DNA from: Nesterenkonia xinjiangensis
Lineage (GTDB): Bacteria; Actinomycetota; Actinomycetes; Actinomycetales; Micrococcaceae
DNA length: 64,000 nucleotides
Assembly (NCBI RefSeq): GCF_013410745.1
Contig: NZ_JACCFY010000001.1
Coordinates: 2,852,001-2,916,000 of the forward strand
Reading direction: 5' to 3'
Of the stretch, positions 27,140 to 36,749 are shown one piece after another. Position numbers and translations under genes: made by a program. Positions within the stretch are counted from its first letter, which is position 1. Each line of letters begins with the position of its first letter. The notes under the pieces are model-generated. The model saw only the letters and a program-made list of their open reading frames with translations. It was not told the DNA's origin and ran no database searches.

Positions 27140-29181
27140 GCGCGGAGGCGCCCACCACCCAGTCCACCGGGCATCTGCGGTCGACCACGTTGCTCGAGCA
27201 CGCCGTGACCGCCATGGGCGGTGTGCATCGGGAAGGCCAGGTCGACATGGCACGCCATGTCGACCATGCCCTTCGACGGCGGCGACACCTGCTCGTGCAG
27301 GCGGGCACCGGGACGGGCAAGTCGCTGGCCTACCTGGTGCCCGCCGTCGTGCATGCGCTGGACAGCGAGCGTCCGGTGCTGATCTCCACAGCGACCCTGG
27401 CGCTGCAGGCGCAGATCATGGGCCGTGACCTGCCGCGCCTGCTGGAGCAGCTGGGGGACGAGCTTGACCAGGGGATCAGCATCGCCCTGGTCAAGGGGCG
27501 TGCCAACTACCTCTGCAAGCACAAGCTCGAGGGCGGTTTCCCTCAGGACGATGAGGAGCAGGCGCTGTTCTCCTTCGGCGACGAGCCCGCCGGTGAATCC
27601 GCCCCGGAGCCCGGCTCTCGGTTGGGGCGAGAGGTCGTGCGCCTGCGCGAGTGGGCCGAGGAGACGGAGACGGGAGACCGTGACGACCTCCCCGAGGGGG
27701 TCTCGGACAAGGCCTGGCGGCAGGTCTCGGTCAATGCAGTGGACTGCATCGGACCGCGACGATGCCCGATGGCCTCCGAGTGTTTCTCCGAGCTGGCCCG
27801 CGAGCGTGCTGTGGACGCTGATCTCGTGGTCACCAATCACGCGATGCTGGCCATCGACGCCTTCGAAGGTCTGCAGGTGCTGCCCGAGCATGACGCGGTC
27901 ATCATCGACGAGGCCCATGAGCTCGCTGACCGGGTGACCTCCGCCGTCACAGCGCAGCTGTCGGTGCAAATGATCCAGACGGCGGCGAACTCGCTGCGCC
28001 GGCACACGTCGCTCAGCGGAGAGGATCTGCAGGCTGCGGCCATCGCCGTCGACGCCGCCTTCCACGCCAAGGAGTCCGGACTGCTGGCACGTGGGCTGGA
28101 CCCTCAGCAGACCCAGGCCCTCGAGATCGCCCGCAACGCGGCCCGCACCGCCCTCTCGGACAGCAAGCCCTCCGGAGACTCCGACGGCGACACCGGTCGC
28201 TCCACGGCTCGAGCCCGGGTGCAGGCGGTCCAGGAGACCGCGGAACGCATGCTGCAGTCTCCGGAGACCCCGGACGTCATCTGGCTGACCAGACCTGGAA
28301 GCTTCACCCCAGGAGTGGGATACCGCGAGGCCGACGTCACCGAGCCGCCGGTCGTGAACGTGGCCCCCACCTCGGTGGCCGGTCGGCTCCGCGAGGGGCT
28401 CTTCGGCGACAGGACCGTGATCCTGACCTCGGCGACGCTCACCATCGGAGACAGCTTCGAACCCGTCGCCGGCGCGCTGGGGCTGGGTGGGGAGAAAGCC
28501 CCTGCCTGGGATGGCGTCGACGTCGGCAGCCCATTCGAGTACCCGAAGCAGGGGGTGCTCTATGTGGCGAAGCATCTGCCGGCTCCGTCGCTGAAGACCG
28601 CCGACCAGCAGCGTGATGAGCTTGCCGAGCTCATCGAGGCCTCACGTGGGGCGACGCTGGCGCTGTTCTCCTCGCGCCGTGCGGCGGAGGAGGCGGCCGA
28701 GGACCTGCGTGAGCGGTTGGACGTACCGATCCTCTGTCAGGGAGACGCCACGATGTCGTCGCTGGTGCGGGAGTTCGCCGCGGACGAGGAGACCTGCCTG
28801 TTCGGCACCATGGGCCTGTGGCAGGGTGTCGACGTTCCCGGCCGATCCTGCCGACTCGTGGCGATCGACAGGATCCCCTTCCCCCGACCCGACGATCCGC
28901 TGATGAGCGCGCGCACCCAGGAGGTCGCGCGGCACGGAGGCAACGGCTTCATGCAGGTGGCTGCCACTCACGCCGCCACGCGACTGGCCCAGGGCGCGGG
29001 GCGGCTGATCCGCAGCGCCGAAGACAGGGGAGTGCTGGCCATCCTGGACTCCCGGCTGGCCACGGCGCGTTACGGGGGCTTCCTGAAGAAGTCCATGCCG
29101 GACTTCTGGCCCACGGTCAGCGGAGACATCGCTCGAGGCGCGCTCCGCAGGTTGGCGGACCACCAGTCCAGCGAGGGCTGA
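27136..29181 (+). CDS. dinG: ATP-dependent helicase, DinG/XPD-like
   Basis: Superfamily 2 iron-sulfur helicase. 681 residues. Walker A QAGTGTGKSLAYL is near residue 55 and the DEAH box VIIDEAHEL near residue 255. Between them lie cysteines placed for a 4Fe-4S cluster: YLCKHK, then DCIGPRRCPMASECF. Motif VI is near the C-terminus (QGAGRLIRS). The 4-base overlap with hflX suggests coupled translation. DinG proteins unwind R-loops and forked DNA. No SOS box is visible directly upstream, since the gene follows hflX. Confidence 0.9.
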   Translation: MSAEAPTTQSTGHLRSTTLLEHAVTAMGGVHREGQVDMARHVDHALRRRRHLLVQAGTGTGKSLAYLVPAVVHALDSERPVLISTATLALQAQIMGRDLPRLLEQLGDELDQGISIALVKGRANYLCKHKLEGGFPQDDEEQALFSFGDEPAGESAPEPGSRLGREVVRLREWAEETETGDRDDLPEGVSDKAWRQVSVNAVDCIGPRRCPMASECFSELARERAVDADLVVTNHAMLAIDAFEGLQVLPEHDAVIIDEAHELADRVTSAVTAQLSVQMIQTAANSLRRHTSLSGEDLQAAAIAVDAAFHAKESGLLARGLDPQQTQALEIARNAARTALSDSKPSGDSDGDTGRSTARARVQAVQETAERMLQSPETPDVIWLTRPGSFTPGVGYREADVTEPPVVNVAPTSVAGRLREGLFGDRTVILTSATLTIGDSFEPVAGALGLGGEKAPAWDGVDVGSPFEYPKQGVLYVAKHLPAPSLKTADQQRDELAELIEASRGATLALFSSRRAAEEAAEDLRERLDVPILCQGDATMSSLVREFAADEETCLFGTMGLWQGVDVPGRSCRLVAIDRIPFPRPDDPLMSARTQEVARHGGNGFMQVAATHAATRLAQGAGRLIRSAEDRGVLAILDSRLATARYGGFLKKSMPDFWPTVSGDIARGALRRLADHQSSEG

Positions 29182-29206
29182 GTCCGCGCGGGCCTCCGTC
29201 CTTGGG

Positions 29207-29995
29207 TCAGAGGCTGCGCAGCACGGTGACGACCCGGCCCATGATGGTCGCCTCGTCGCCGAGGATCGGCTCGTAGCTGCGGTTCTGCGGCAGCAGCCAC
29301 TGGTGCCCGTCGCGACGGCGCAGGGTCTTCACCGTGGCCTCCTCGTCGAGCAGCGCTGCGACGATGTCGCCGTTCTCCGCCGTATGCTGCCGGCGGACCA
29401 CCACCCAGTCGTCCTCGAAGATGCCGGCCTCGATCATCGAGTCACCCCGGACCTGGAGCATGAACAGCTCACCCTCGCCGGTGAGCTGGCGGGGCAGAGG
29501 CATCACGTCCTCCACATGCTGCTCGGCCAGGATCGGGCCGCCGGCGGCGATGCGCCCGACCACCGGGATGTCAGTGGTCCGGCTGTCGGACTGCTCGCGA
29601 TAGGCGTCCAGGTCCACCACGGCGCTGTCCACGGCGCGGCGGCGCTCCGCCGGCCCTTCTGAAGCCTGGGAGGTCTGCTCCGCGTCAGTGGGACCCTCAG
29701 CGGCCAGGAGGCGGCCTGAGGAGTCACGGATGACCTCCATGGCGCGCGGCTTCCCCGGGACTCTGCTCAGGTAGCCCATCTGCTGGAGACGAGCGAGCTG
29801 ATGCGTCACCGAGGACAGCGACGCGAGGCCGCAGGCGTCCCCGATCTCACGCATCGACGGAGGATAGCTGCGCTCGGCGAGGGACTGCTGGATCACATCG
29901 ACGATGCCGCGCTGCCGCTCCGTCAGGCGGGGAGCCTCCCCATGCGTCCGGTCCCGCGGCAGGTTCTTCTCAGCAGGTCGCTTCTCCACGGCCAT
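29207..29995 (-). CDS. lexA: SOS repressor LexA
   Basis: Represses the SOS regulon and cleaves itself when RecA is active. 262 residues. The DNA-binding winged helix lies at about residues 22-90 ([26 protein letters not shown]). The cleavage site is Ala151-Gly152 (IAAGGPI), and the catalytic dyad is Ser186 (GDSMIEAG) and Lys223 (ATVKTL). A linker of about 50 residues is longer than in E. coli. The divergent intergenic region holds several SOS-box-like sequences, consistent with autoregulation. Confidence 0.97.
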   Translation of the reverse strand: MAVEKRPAEKNLPRDRTHGEAPRLTERQRGIVDVIQQSLAERSYPPSMREIGDACGLASLSSVTHQLARLQQMGYLSRVPGKPRAMEVIRDSSGRLLAAEGPTDAEQTSQASEGPAERRRAVDSAVVDLDAYREQSDSRTTDIPVVGRIAAGGPILAEQHVEDVMPLPRQLTGEGELFMLQVRGDSMIEAGIFEDDWVVVRRQHTAENGDIVAALLDEEATVKTLRRRDGHQWLLPQNRSYEPILGDEATIMGRVVTVLRSL

Positions 29996-30117
29996 GTCTC
30001 ACGCCTCTCTCCGCAGGGTCTCATCGGGTTCGCGGCCGACTCCGGAACGTCACGAGGCCCAGAACGTGCAGTTCATGTCAGAGGGTCCTGATGGACTCTC
30101 CGACATGGACGCCCGAT

Positions 30118-30262
30118 CGAACATCGCATCCGAAACTCGGTTCGAACATGTGGCTCAGGCTACGGGAACCGGGCGCCCGGGGCCAACATATTCGAACGCA
30201 TGTCTGGTCCCGTGTCGAACATGTGTGCTAGAAATAGAACACAGCTTCGAACAGTCTTCGAT
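30118..30262. promoter_or_regulatory. Cluster of LexA-box-like sites between lexA and the LysM gene
   Basis: TCGAAC, the half-site of the actinobacterial SOS box, occurs at 30118, 30142, 30192, 30215 and 30247. The best full site is TCGAACAGTCTTCGAT at 30247-30262. The site at 30215-30230 (TCGAACATGTGTGCTA) has two mismatches in its second half. The others are mainly half-sites. The surrounding 300 bases hold no gene. Confidence 0.7.
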
Positions 30263-30293
30263 GCCACAGTCAGTACGAGAGAGGTTCTTCCCC

Positions 30294-30704
30294 ATGCGTC
30301 ACTCGCACACCTCCTTCACCGCCCGTCCGGTCTCCGGTGCGGCTCACGCATCCGGCCCCCTTGCCTCGGTCGCTCTCGGGCGTCCCGGCATGACCCTGAC
30401 TCGGCGGGGGCGGCTGCTGCTCATCGGCCTGCCGGCGCTCACTCTGCTGGCCGCCGCCCTGGTCGGACTCGCGCTGCTGGCCGGCAGCTTCGCCAACATG
30501 GCCCAGGCCTCGAGCCAAGAGCCCGCAGGTGTGGAGGCCGTCGAGGTCACGGTCGCCCCCGGCGACACGCTCTGGAGCGTCGCCTCGGAGCTGGACTCCG
30601 GCGAAGACGTCCAGGTCCTCATCGGGCAGATCGCGGAGCTGAACGGCCTCTCCTCCTCGGAGCTGCACCCGGGGCAGACCCTCCACGTTCCCGTGCTGGA
30701 CTGA
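30294..30704 (+). CDS. LysM-domain membrane protein divergent from lexA (possible SOS division inhibitor)
   Basis: 136 residues. A basic cytoplasmic N-terminus and one membrane helix (about residues 40-65) precede an extracellular LysM domain of about 50 residues (TVAPGDTLWSVASEL to LHPGQTLHVPVLD), which would bind peptidoglycan. Architecture and position match the SOS-induced cell-division inhibitors next to lexA in other Gram-positives (YneA, DivS, Rv2719c). Function here is inferred from context. The ATG at 30294 follows GAGAGG, just downstream of SOS-box-like sequences. Confidence 0.8.
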   Translation: MRHSHTSFTARPVSGAAHASGPLASVALGRPGMTLTRRGRLLLIGLPALTLLAAALVGLALLAGSFANMAQASSQEPAGVEAVEVTVAPGDTLWSVASELDSGEDVQVLIGQIAELNGLSSSELHPGQTLHVPVLD

Positions 30705-30780
30705 TCGTCTGGTGGCCGATGGGCGTGACGCACTGCGTCAAGCTCAGGCTCCACGGTGGGGGCGGGGCCAGCTCCGCGAG

Positions 30781-30786
30781 TAGGAT
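30781..30786 (+). promoter_or_regulatory. -10 box of hisC
   Basis: TAGGAT ends 6 bases before the GTG at 30793. No Shine-Dalgarno sequence is present, so the message is probably leaderless. Confidence 0.5.
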
Positions 30787-30792
30787 GGGCGC

Positions 30793-31938
30793 GTGAAATC
30801 TCAGCAGAACGGGGCCGGCGCGACGCCGACGACGGAGAACCCTGACCGATCAGACCGCCTGGCGCGGCTGCCCCTCCGGGATGAGCTGCGCGGGCAGGAG
30901 CCCTACGGAGCCCCGCAGCTGACCGTGCGGGCCATGCTCAACGTCAACGAGACCACCTATGACGTCCCCGCCGACGTCGTGGACGCGATCACCACAGAGG
31001 TCCGGCACGCCGCACAGTCCCTGAACCGTTACCCGGACCGCGAGTTCACCCGGCTGCGCGAGAAGCTCGCCGACTATCTGGGCCATGGGCTGAGTGCCGA
31101 GAACATCTGGGCGGCCAACGGGTCCAATGAGATCATGCAGCACATCCTGCAGGCCTTCGCCGGCCCGGGACGCTCCGTGCTGGCCTTCCCTCCCACGTAT
31201 TCGATGTACCCGCTCTACGCTCGCGGGACCTACAGCGAGTACATCCCGGGCACTCGGGGGGAGGACTTCACGCAGAGCGCTGCGGACGTCGCCCGGCAGA
31301 TCCGCGAGCACCGCCCTCATGTGGTGATCCTCTGCTCTCCCAACAACCCGACCGGCACCGCGCTGGGGCTCGATGTCGTCGAGGCCGCCTATGCGGCCGC
31401 CCTCGAGGGCGACACTATGGTCGTCGTCGACGAGGCCTACGGGGAGTTCCGGCAGAACGGTACGCCCTCGGCGCTGGAGCTGCTGGCCGGACGGGAACGG
31501 CTGATCGTCTCACGCACGATGAGCAAGGCCTTCGCTTTGGCGGGTGGACGGCTGGGCTACCTGGCCGCCGCGGAGGAGGTCACAGACGCGCTGCGGCTGG
31601 TGAGGCTTCCCTACCACCTCTCGGCGGTCACCCAGGCCACCGCGGAGGCGGCCCTGGACCACAGCGCGACGCTGATGGCCAACGTCGAGCGCATCAAGTC
31701 CCAGCGTGACCGCATTGTGGAGACGCTGAGCAGCTACGGGCTCACCCCCGCTCCGTCGGATGCGAACTTCGTCTTCTTCGGCGGCCTGAGCGATGAGAAG
31801 GCCGCCTGGCAGCATCTCCTCGATGACGGCATCCTCATCCGCGACGTCGGCATCCCCGGCCACCTGCGGGTGACTGCCGGCACCGAGGAGGAGACAACCG
31901 CCTTCCTCGAATCGCTGCGGCGCCATCTGGGGCGCTGA
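30793..31938 (+). CDS. hisC: Histidinol-phosphate aminotransferase HisC
   Basis: PLP enzyme of histidine synthesis. 381 residues, fold type I. Motifs are LNRYPDREFTRLREKLADYL, the substrate loop with NGSNEIMQHIL, SPNNPTGTALGL, VVDEAYGEF, and the PLP-binding lysine in TMSKAFALAGGRLGY. It starts at GTG 30793 after a TAGGAT box. About 130 bases with their own promoter-like TAGACT separate it from hisB. Confidence 0.95.
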   Translation: MKSQQNGAGATPTTENPDRSDRLARLPLRDELRGQEPYGAPQLTVRAMLNVNETTYDVPADVVDAITTEVRHAAQSLNRYPDREFTRLREKLADYLGHGLSAENIWAANGSNEIMQHILQAFAGPGRSVLAFPPTYSMYPLYARGTYSEYIPGTRGEDFTQSAADVARQIREHRPHVVILCSPNNPTGTALGLDVVEAAYAAALEGDTMVVVDEAYGEFRQNGTPSALELLAGRERLIVSRTMSKAFALAGGRLGYLAAAEEVTDALRLVRLPYHLSAVTQATAEAALDHSATLMANVERIKSQRDRIVETLSSYGLTPAPSDANFVFFGGLSDEKAAWQHLLDDGILIRDVGIPGHLRVTAGTEEETTAFLESLRRHLGR

Positions 31939-32012
31939 CCCCGGGCCGTGGCCGGGGCGTTCCACCGTCTGAGACCGCTGTCGTGCACGCTGAGGCCTTC
32001 CACAGCGGTGCG

Positions 32013-32018
32013 TAGACT
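32013..32018 (+). promoter_or_regulatory. Promoter-like -10 box upstream of hisB
   Basis: TAGACT lies 51 bases before the hisB ATG, so hisB-hisH-priA may have their own start of transcription besides read-through from hisC. A run of eight C follows at about 32042-32049. Confidence 0.4.
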
Positions 32019-32069
32019 GGACTACGGCGTCACCAGACCCACCCCCCCCGTACCTCACGAGCAGGAGCC

Positions 32070-32687
32070 ATGGGAGCAGAACTGATCTCGGGCCGCGCGG
32101 CCCAGATGGAACGAGTGACCTCCGAGTCCAGCGTGCGCGTCCGCATGGACCTCGACGGAACCGGCACCTCGAAGATCTCCACCGGTGTGCCGTTCTTCGA
32201 CCACATGCTCACCGCCTTGTCGAAGCATTCGCTGATCGATCTGGAGATCGAGGCCAGCGGAGACACCCACATCGACGTCCACCACACCGTGGAGGACACC
32301 GCCATCGTCATCGGTGAGGTGCTGCGCACCGCCCTGGGCGACAAGGCGGGCATCCGCCGTTTCGGCGAGGCGACGGTCCCGCTGGACGAGGCGCTGGCGC
32401 AGGCGATCGTCGACGTCTCCGGTCGCCCGTACCTGGTCCACACAGGCGAGCCCGAGGGGCAGCAGTACCACCTGATCGGCGGCCATTTCACCGGATCCAT
32501 GACCCGTCACGCCTTCGAAGCGGTCACGTACCACTCCGGGATCTGCCTGCACATGCGTGTGCTGGCCGGACGGGATCCCCACCACATCGTGGAGGCGCAG
32601 TTCAAGGCCTTCGCCCGAGCTCTGCGTGCCGCGGTCGAGTCGGACCCGCGGGTGGAAGGCATCCCCTCGACCAAGGGAGCGCTGTGA
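32070..32687 (+). CDS. hisB: Imidazoleglycerol-phosphate dehydratase HisB
   Basis: Manganese enzyme of histidine synthesis. 205 residues. The repeated metal-binding motifs are visible: [37 protein letters not shown] and [17 protein letters not shown]. It is the monofunctional form, without the histidinol-phosphatase domain of E. coli HisB. The ATG follows AGCAGGAG. Its stop overlaps the start region of hisH. Confidence 0.97.
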   Translation: MGAELISGRAAQMERVTSESSVRVRMDLDGTGTSKISTGVPFFDHMLTALSKHSLIDLEIEASGDTHIDVHHTVEDTAIVIGEVLRTALGDKAGIRRFGEATVPLDEALAQAIVDVSGRPYLVHTGEPEGQQYHLIGGHFTGSMTRHAFEAVTYHSGICLHMRVLAGRDPHHIVEAQFKAFARALRAAVESDPRVEGIPSTKGAL

Positions 32688-33325
32688 TGGCGAAGCCTGA
32701 GGTCGTCGTCCTGGACTACGGCTCCGGCAACGTCCATTCCGCGGTCCGAGCCCTGGAGCGCGTCGGCGCCCAGGTCACGTTGACCCGGGACACCCAGCAG
32801 GTGCTCGACGCCGACGGGCTCGTCGTCCCGGGAGTGGGCGCGTTCGCCGCGGTGATGGAGGCCTTGACGTCCATCGACGCTCCACGCTGGATCGGACGTC
32901 GAGTGGCCGGTGGGCGCCCCGTGCTGGGCATCTGCGTGGGGCACCAGATCCTCTTCGAGCGCGGAGTGGAGCATGGGATCGCCGCCGAGGGGATGGGGGA
33001 GTGGCCCGGAGAGGTCACCGCCCTGCCGCAGGACGTGGTCGTCCCCCACATGGGGTGGAACACCGTCCGCCCGGCGCGGGACTCGGTGCTCTTCGACGGC
33101 ATCGAGGACGAGCGCTTCTACTTCGTGCATTCCTATGCCGTCCAGGAGTGGGGCTTCGACCAGACGGTGGACGCCATGTCTGCGCCGAAGGTGACGTGGT
33201 CCCACCACGGGGCGGACTTCATCGCCGCCGTGGAGAACGGCCCGCTGGCCGCCACCCAGTTCCATCCCGAGAAGTCCGGCGACGCCGGCATGCAGCTGCT
33301 GAAGAACTGGATCGAGAGCCTCTGA
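32687..33325 (+). CDS. hisH: Imidazole glycerol phosphate synthase, glutaminase subunit HisH
   Basis: Releases ammonia from glutamine for HisF. 212 residues from the ATG at 32687; a GTG one codon upstream is the alternative. It begins [13 protein letters not shown]. The class I amidotransferase nucleophile is in [10 protein letters not shown], where the family usually has GxCLGMQ, and the His-Glu pair is in QFHPEKSG. hisF is not in the window. It is followed by priA after 77 bases. Confidence 0.95.
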   Translation: MAKPEVVVLDYGSGNVHSAVRALERVGAQVTLTRDTQQVLDADGLVVPGVGAFAAVMEALTSIDAPRWIGRRVAGGRPVLGICVGHQILFERGVEHGIAAEGMGEWPGEVTALPQDVVVPHMGWNTVRPARDSVLFDGIEDERFYFVHSYAVQEWGFDQTVDAMSAPKVTWSHHGADFIAAVENGPLAATQFHPEKSGDAGMQLLKNWIESL

Positions 33326-33402
33326 TCCGCTGGGCCGCCGCATCGGCCAGCCCGCTACGACCACCCGCAGGACCACCGCCGCAGGAAGAGAGATCCGCCG
33401 CC

Positions 33403-34176
33403 ATGGCTGAGAGCGCCCCCGAGAACACTCCCGAGACCGCCACCGTGCCCGCCCTGGAGCTGCTGCCCGCCGTCGACGTCGCCGACGGCCAGGCCGTCCG
33501 CCTGGTGCAGGGGGAGGCAGGTTCCGAGACCGGCTACGGAGATCCACTGGAGGCGGCCCTGACCTGGCAGCAGCAGGGGGCCGAGTGGATCCATCTGGTG
33601 GATCTCGACGCCGCTTTCGGCCGCGGGCACAACCGTGAGGTGCTGTCCCGCGTGGTGAAGGAGCTGGACATCAAGATCGAACTCTCCGGAGGCATCCGCG
33701 ACGACGAGTCGCTGGACCGCGCTCTGGAGTTCGGCGCGACCCGGGTGAACCTGGGCACCGCCGCCTTGGAGGACCCCGAGTGGACTGCTCGCGCCATCGA
33801 GCGCCACGGCGAGGCCATCGCGGTGGGACTCGATGTCCGCGGCGAGACCCTGGCCGCCCGTGGCTGGACCAAGGAGGGCGGCAACCTCTGGGAGGTGCTG
33901 GAGCGCCTCGAGGACGCCGGCTGCCCGCGGTACGTGGTCACCGATGTCACCAAGGACGGCACCCTGCGTGGGCCCAACACCGATCTGCTGGCGGAGGTCT
34001 GCCGGCGCACCGCCAAGCCCGTGGTGGCCTCCGGCGGGATCTCTTCCCTGCAGGACGTCTCCGCGCTGGCCAAGATGGTCTCCCACGGCGTGGAGGGCGC
34101 CATCATGGGCAAGGCGCTCTACGCGGACAAGTTCACCTTCCCCGACGCACTGAAGGCGGCGGCCGCCTCGGCATGA
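33403..34176 (+). CDS. priA: Phosphoribosyl isomerase PriA (HisA/TrpF bifunctional type)
   Basis: (Beta/alpha)8 isomerase of the histidine pathway. 257 residues. Motifs are [58 protein letters not shown] and [11 protein letters not shown]. In Actinobacteria this enzyme usually also does the TrpF reaction; whether that holds here depends on the absence of trpF elsewhere. The ATG at 33403 follows GGAAGAGAG. The stop overlaps the next gene by 4 bases. Confidence 0.93.
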   Translation: MAESAPENTPETATVPALELLPAVDVADGQAVRLVQGEAGSETGYGDPLEAALTWQQQGAEWIHLVDLDAAFGRGHNREVLSRVVKELDIKIELSGGIRDDESLDRALEFGATRVNLGTAALEDPEWTARAIERHGEAIAVGLDVRGETLAARGWTKEGGNLWEVLERLEDAGCPRYVVTDVTKDGTLRGPNTDLLAEVCRRTAKPVVASGGISSLQDVSALAKMVSHGVEGAIMGKALYADKFTFPDALKAAAASA

Positions 34177-35138
34177 CGCACCATCACCGCGAACAGGGGC
34201 ACCGGCCGGACCCGGCACGGAACCCGCTGGACCAGGGCGCCGGGGTCGCCGAGGACACCGAGTGCTCGGCCCGTGAGCTTCCGTCCCACATCGCGAACCT
34301 GCTGCAGCGTCAGTCGCGTGCGGCCGACGGTCGGCCTGCGGACTCTGCGGGCATCCCCTGGGAGGGCCGGAACCTCTCCGGAGAGGGGAATCCGCTGCAT
34401 GCCTTCGACGGCGACGACGGCCGAGCTGCTGTGCAGATCGTCACGGCGCGTCAGAGGCTGCTGGCCGGAGAGCTGGACGAGGCCGGATTCGTCGCCGCGC
34501 TGCAGGGGCAGAGGCTCTTCGTCCCGGTGATCGCCACCGTCGGCGAGCACGGGGAGGCCGACGCCGGCGCCCCTGCTGGTGACAAGGAGGCCGACATCGC
34601 TCTGGTGACCATCACCTCCGCCTCGGGGCGTCCGGCCATGCCGATCTTCACCTCAGTGGAGGCGCTGACCTCCTGGCACCCTGAGGCTCGTCCCGTGGCC
34701 GCAGAGGCTGAACGGGTCATGCTGGCGGCCCTGGCCGAAGAGTCCGAGCTGGTGGTGCTGGATCCGGGGGCGGACTTCACCTTCGTGGTGCGGCGCCCGG
34801 CTGTGGTGGCCCTGGCCCAGGGCGGGCAGTGGACACCCTCATATCAGGACCCGCAGGTGGCCGCGGCGCTGGAGGGAATCGTGGAGCAGTGCCTGGGCGT
34901 GGCCCGGCTGGTGATGGCTCCCGGCAGGGGCGTGGGCACGGCGACCTCGTCTGGCACATCGATCGCCGGGGGCGGCAGCGGGCCGGAGCTCAGGATCGGG
35001 GTGGTGCTGGAGCCCGGGGTGGATGCGATCGACGGCCGGCTGGCGCTGGCCAGTGTGCAGGCGTCTCTGGAGGACCTCACGGTGCTCCGGCAGAGGGCGG
35101 ACTCTGTGGAGGTCGTGCTGGCCCGCGAATCTGGCTGA
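34173..35138 (+). CDS. SseB-family protein
   Basis: 321 residues. Two SseB-like domains can be discerned: about residues 75-215 ([38 protein letters not shown]) and a C-terminal part from about 225 (a Gly/Ser loop, then [20 protein letters not shown]). The function of the family is not settled; in enteric bacteria it helps serine tolerance and secretion. The gene overlaps priA by 4 bases, so it is probably the last gene of the his operon. The N-terminal 70 residues are polar and variable. Confidence 0.8.
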   Translation: MTHHHREQGHRPDPARNPLDQGAGVAEDTECSARELPSHIANLLQRQSRAADGRPADSAGIPWEGRNLSGEGNPLHAFDGDDGRAAVQIVTARQRLLAGELDEAGFVAALQGQRLFVPVIATVGEHGEADAGAPAGDKEADIALVTITSASGRPAMPIFTSVEALTSWHPEARPVAAEAERVMLAALAEESELVVLDPGADFTFVVRRPAVVALAQGGQWTPSYQDPQVAAALEGIVEQCLGVARLVMAPGRGVGTATSSGTSIAGGGSGPELRIGVVLEPGVDAIDGRLALASVQASLEDLTVLRQRADSVEVVLARESG

Positions 35139-35197
35139 GCGGAGCAGCCACGAGGCGCACCAGAGGTGGTCGGCCGAGACCTGGCGCCTCCTGCCGG

Positions 35198-35719
35198 TCA
35201 GCGCAGCTCCGTCTCCTCCGTGGTCTGCAGGAGTTTCCTGCAGATCTCCCGCAGGGCTGCGGCCTCGTCCTCGTCGACGCTGTCATGGAAGATCTGCCGG
35301 ATGTGCTGGGCGTGGACCGCTGAGGCCTCCCGGAAGACCCGGCGCCCTTCCTCGGTCAGCGTGGCGGTCATCCCGCGACGGTCGGTCGGGTCCGCGCACC
35401 GGCTGATGAGCCCGCGGGCCTGCAAGGACTTGGCCTGGTACGAAAGTCGTGAGGGGGAGAAGACCATCCGCTCGGCGAGCTCCCCCATGCGCAGCTGATT
35501 GCCTGTGGCCTCGGTGAGCAGGAGCAGCAGGTTGTAATCGGTCAGGCGCAGTCCGGTGGTGGCGTGGAGGCGCTTCTCCATCTTCACATTGATGGTCGCC
35601 GCAGTCTCCACGAATGAGCGCCAGGCCCGTGCCTTGATGGAGGATCCGGTGAGGTCCTGAGCCGCTGGAAGAGCCTCGGCCGAAGAGTCCTGGTCGTCGT
35701 CGCCCTTGATGGCGGTCAC
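35198..35719 (-). CDS. MarR-family transcriptional regulator
   Basis: 173 residues. Winged helix-turn-helix: LTDYNLLLLLTEATGNQLRMGELAERMVFSPSRLSYQAKSLQARGLI, then the wing with DPTDRRGMTATLTEEG. AGGAGG seven bases upstream picks the GTG at 35719 over an ATG seven codons earlier. It converges on the SseB gene. A strong hairpin lies beyond its promoter side, shared with the PepSY lipoprotein gene. The ligand is unknown. Confidence 0.85.
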   Translation of the reverse strand: MTAIKGDDDQDSSAEALPAAQDLTGSSIKARAWRSFVETAATINVKMEKRLHATTGLRLTDYNLLLLLTEATGNQLRMGELAERMVFSPSRLSYQAKSLQARGLISRCADPTDRRGMTATLTEEGRRVFREASAVHAQHIRQIFHDSVDEDEAAALREICRKLLQTTEETELR

Positions 35720-35819
35720 GCGGGCACCTCCTGCGTGCATCAGTCGTGCGGTGATCGAAGCCTGTTCAGTCTACGTCACCCCAGCTGAGGGGCATCTGAG
35801 GCGCCGCGCGGGCGTGCGA

Positions 35820-35870
35820 CGGCACAGTCAGGGCGCCCCGCGGACTTCGCGAGGCGCCCTGACTGTGCCG
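35820..35870 (-). terminator. Strong 18-bp hairpin downstream of the first PepSY lipoprotein gene
   Basis: CGGCACAGTCAGGGCGCC pairs perfectly with GGCGCCCTGACTGTGCCG across a 15-base loop. It lies 32 bases beyond the stop of the lipoprotein gene and acts for minus-strand transcription, ahead of the MarR gene. Confidence 0.75.
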
Positions 35871-35902
35871 AGTCGTGCTGAGTCGTGCTGGTGAGTGTGA
35901 GG

Positions 35903-36580
35903 TCAGTCGTCGATGTGGATGACCTCGGCCGAGGTGACGTCCACCGCGATCTCTCGGCCGTTGTCGAGCTCGATGTCCCAGACGACGTCGCCGCCCTCGG
36001 TGTCGAGCTGTGCCTCGTCCACGAAGGCGCCGGCCGGATCGCCGGCGTGCTCCTCAGCGGTCTGGAAGGCCTCGGCGATATCGATCTCGATCGCGTCGAT
36101 CTCGCGCAGATCGTCAGAGTCGGGGGCGTCGTCGTCCTCGGTGTGGACGATCTCGCCGCTGGCCTTCTCCGTGTGGAGTTCACGCTCGATGCCGTCCACG
36201 GAGATGTGCCACTCGTAGCGGTCGTCGTCGGATTCCACCTCGAAGACCACACCGTCCGGGTACTCGGCCTGTACGGTCTCCAGGCCGCCGTAGAGCGGGT
36301 GGTCCTCACCGGAGGCTGACGGCTCGTCCTCCTCGGCGGGGTCTTCCTCTGCCGTGGCGTCAGCGTCCTCCGCCGGGTCGGTCTCGTCAGCCTCGCCCTG
36401 TGCGTCGTCGGCAGCGTCCTCGTCCTCGGTGCCGATGGTCACGGTGGAGTTCGGCTCGCCGTCGCCTGAGGTGTCCAATGTGTCGTCGGGGCCGCAGGCG
36501 GTCAGGGCCAGAGCAGCCAGAGCGGCAACGGACAGTCCGGTGATCGTCGCGGGAGAGAGGGTGCGGGAGGCCGGGGTCAT
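35903..36580 (-). CDS. Acidic lipoprotein with PepSY-like domains
   Basis: 225 residues. A signal peptide with lipobox LTAC (Cys at about residue 28) is followed by an extremely acidic Asp/Glu/Ala linker (about residues 35-95). Two PepSY-like units come next: YPDGVVFEVESDDDRYEWHI and a C-terminal VVWDIELDNGREIAVDVT. PepSY domains are thought to bind or inhibit peptidases or to act at the cell surface. The start is the ATG at 36580. A second PepSY lipoprotein lies 169 bases upstream on the same strand, probably a diverged duplicate. Confidence 0.82.
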   Translation of the reverse strand: MTPASRTLSPATITGLSVAALAALALTACGPDDTLDTSGDGEPNSTVTIGTEDEDAADDAQGEADETDPAEDADATAEEDPAEEDEPSASGEDHPLYGGLETVQAEYPDGVVFEVESDDDRYEWHISVDGIERELHTEKASGEIVHTEDDDAPDSDDLREIDAIEIDIAEAFQTAEEHAGDPAGAFVDEAQLDTEGGDVVWDIELDNGREIAVDVTSAEVIHIDD

Positions 36581-36749
36581 AGTGTGCTCCTTGGAGGGGA
36601 CATGCTCGGAGGGTGCCTGGGGCGAGCGCTCGTGGTCATCGTGCGTGTTCTTCTGCATGCTCAGCATTCTGTGCACCGCAGATGAGAGATCGATGAGACC
36701 CTGATGAGGTCTTGATGAGAACCGCCGGTGTGGATCTTCCGACGCGGGA

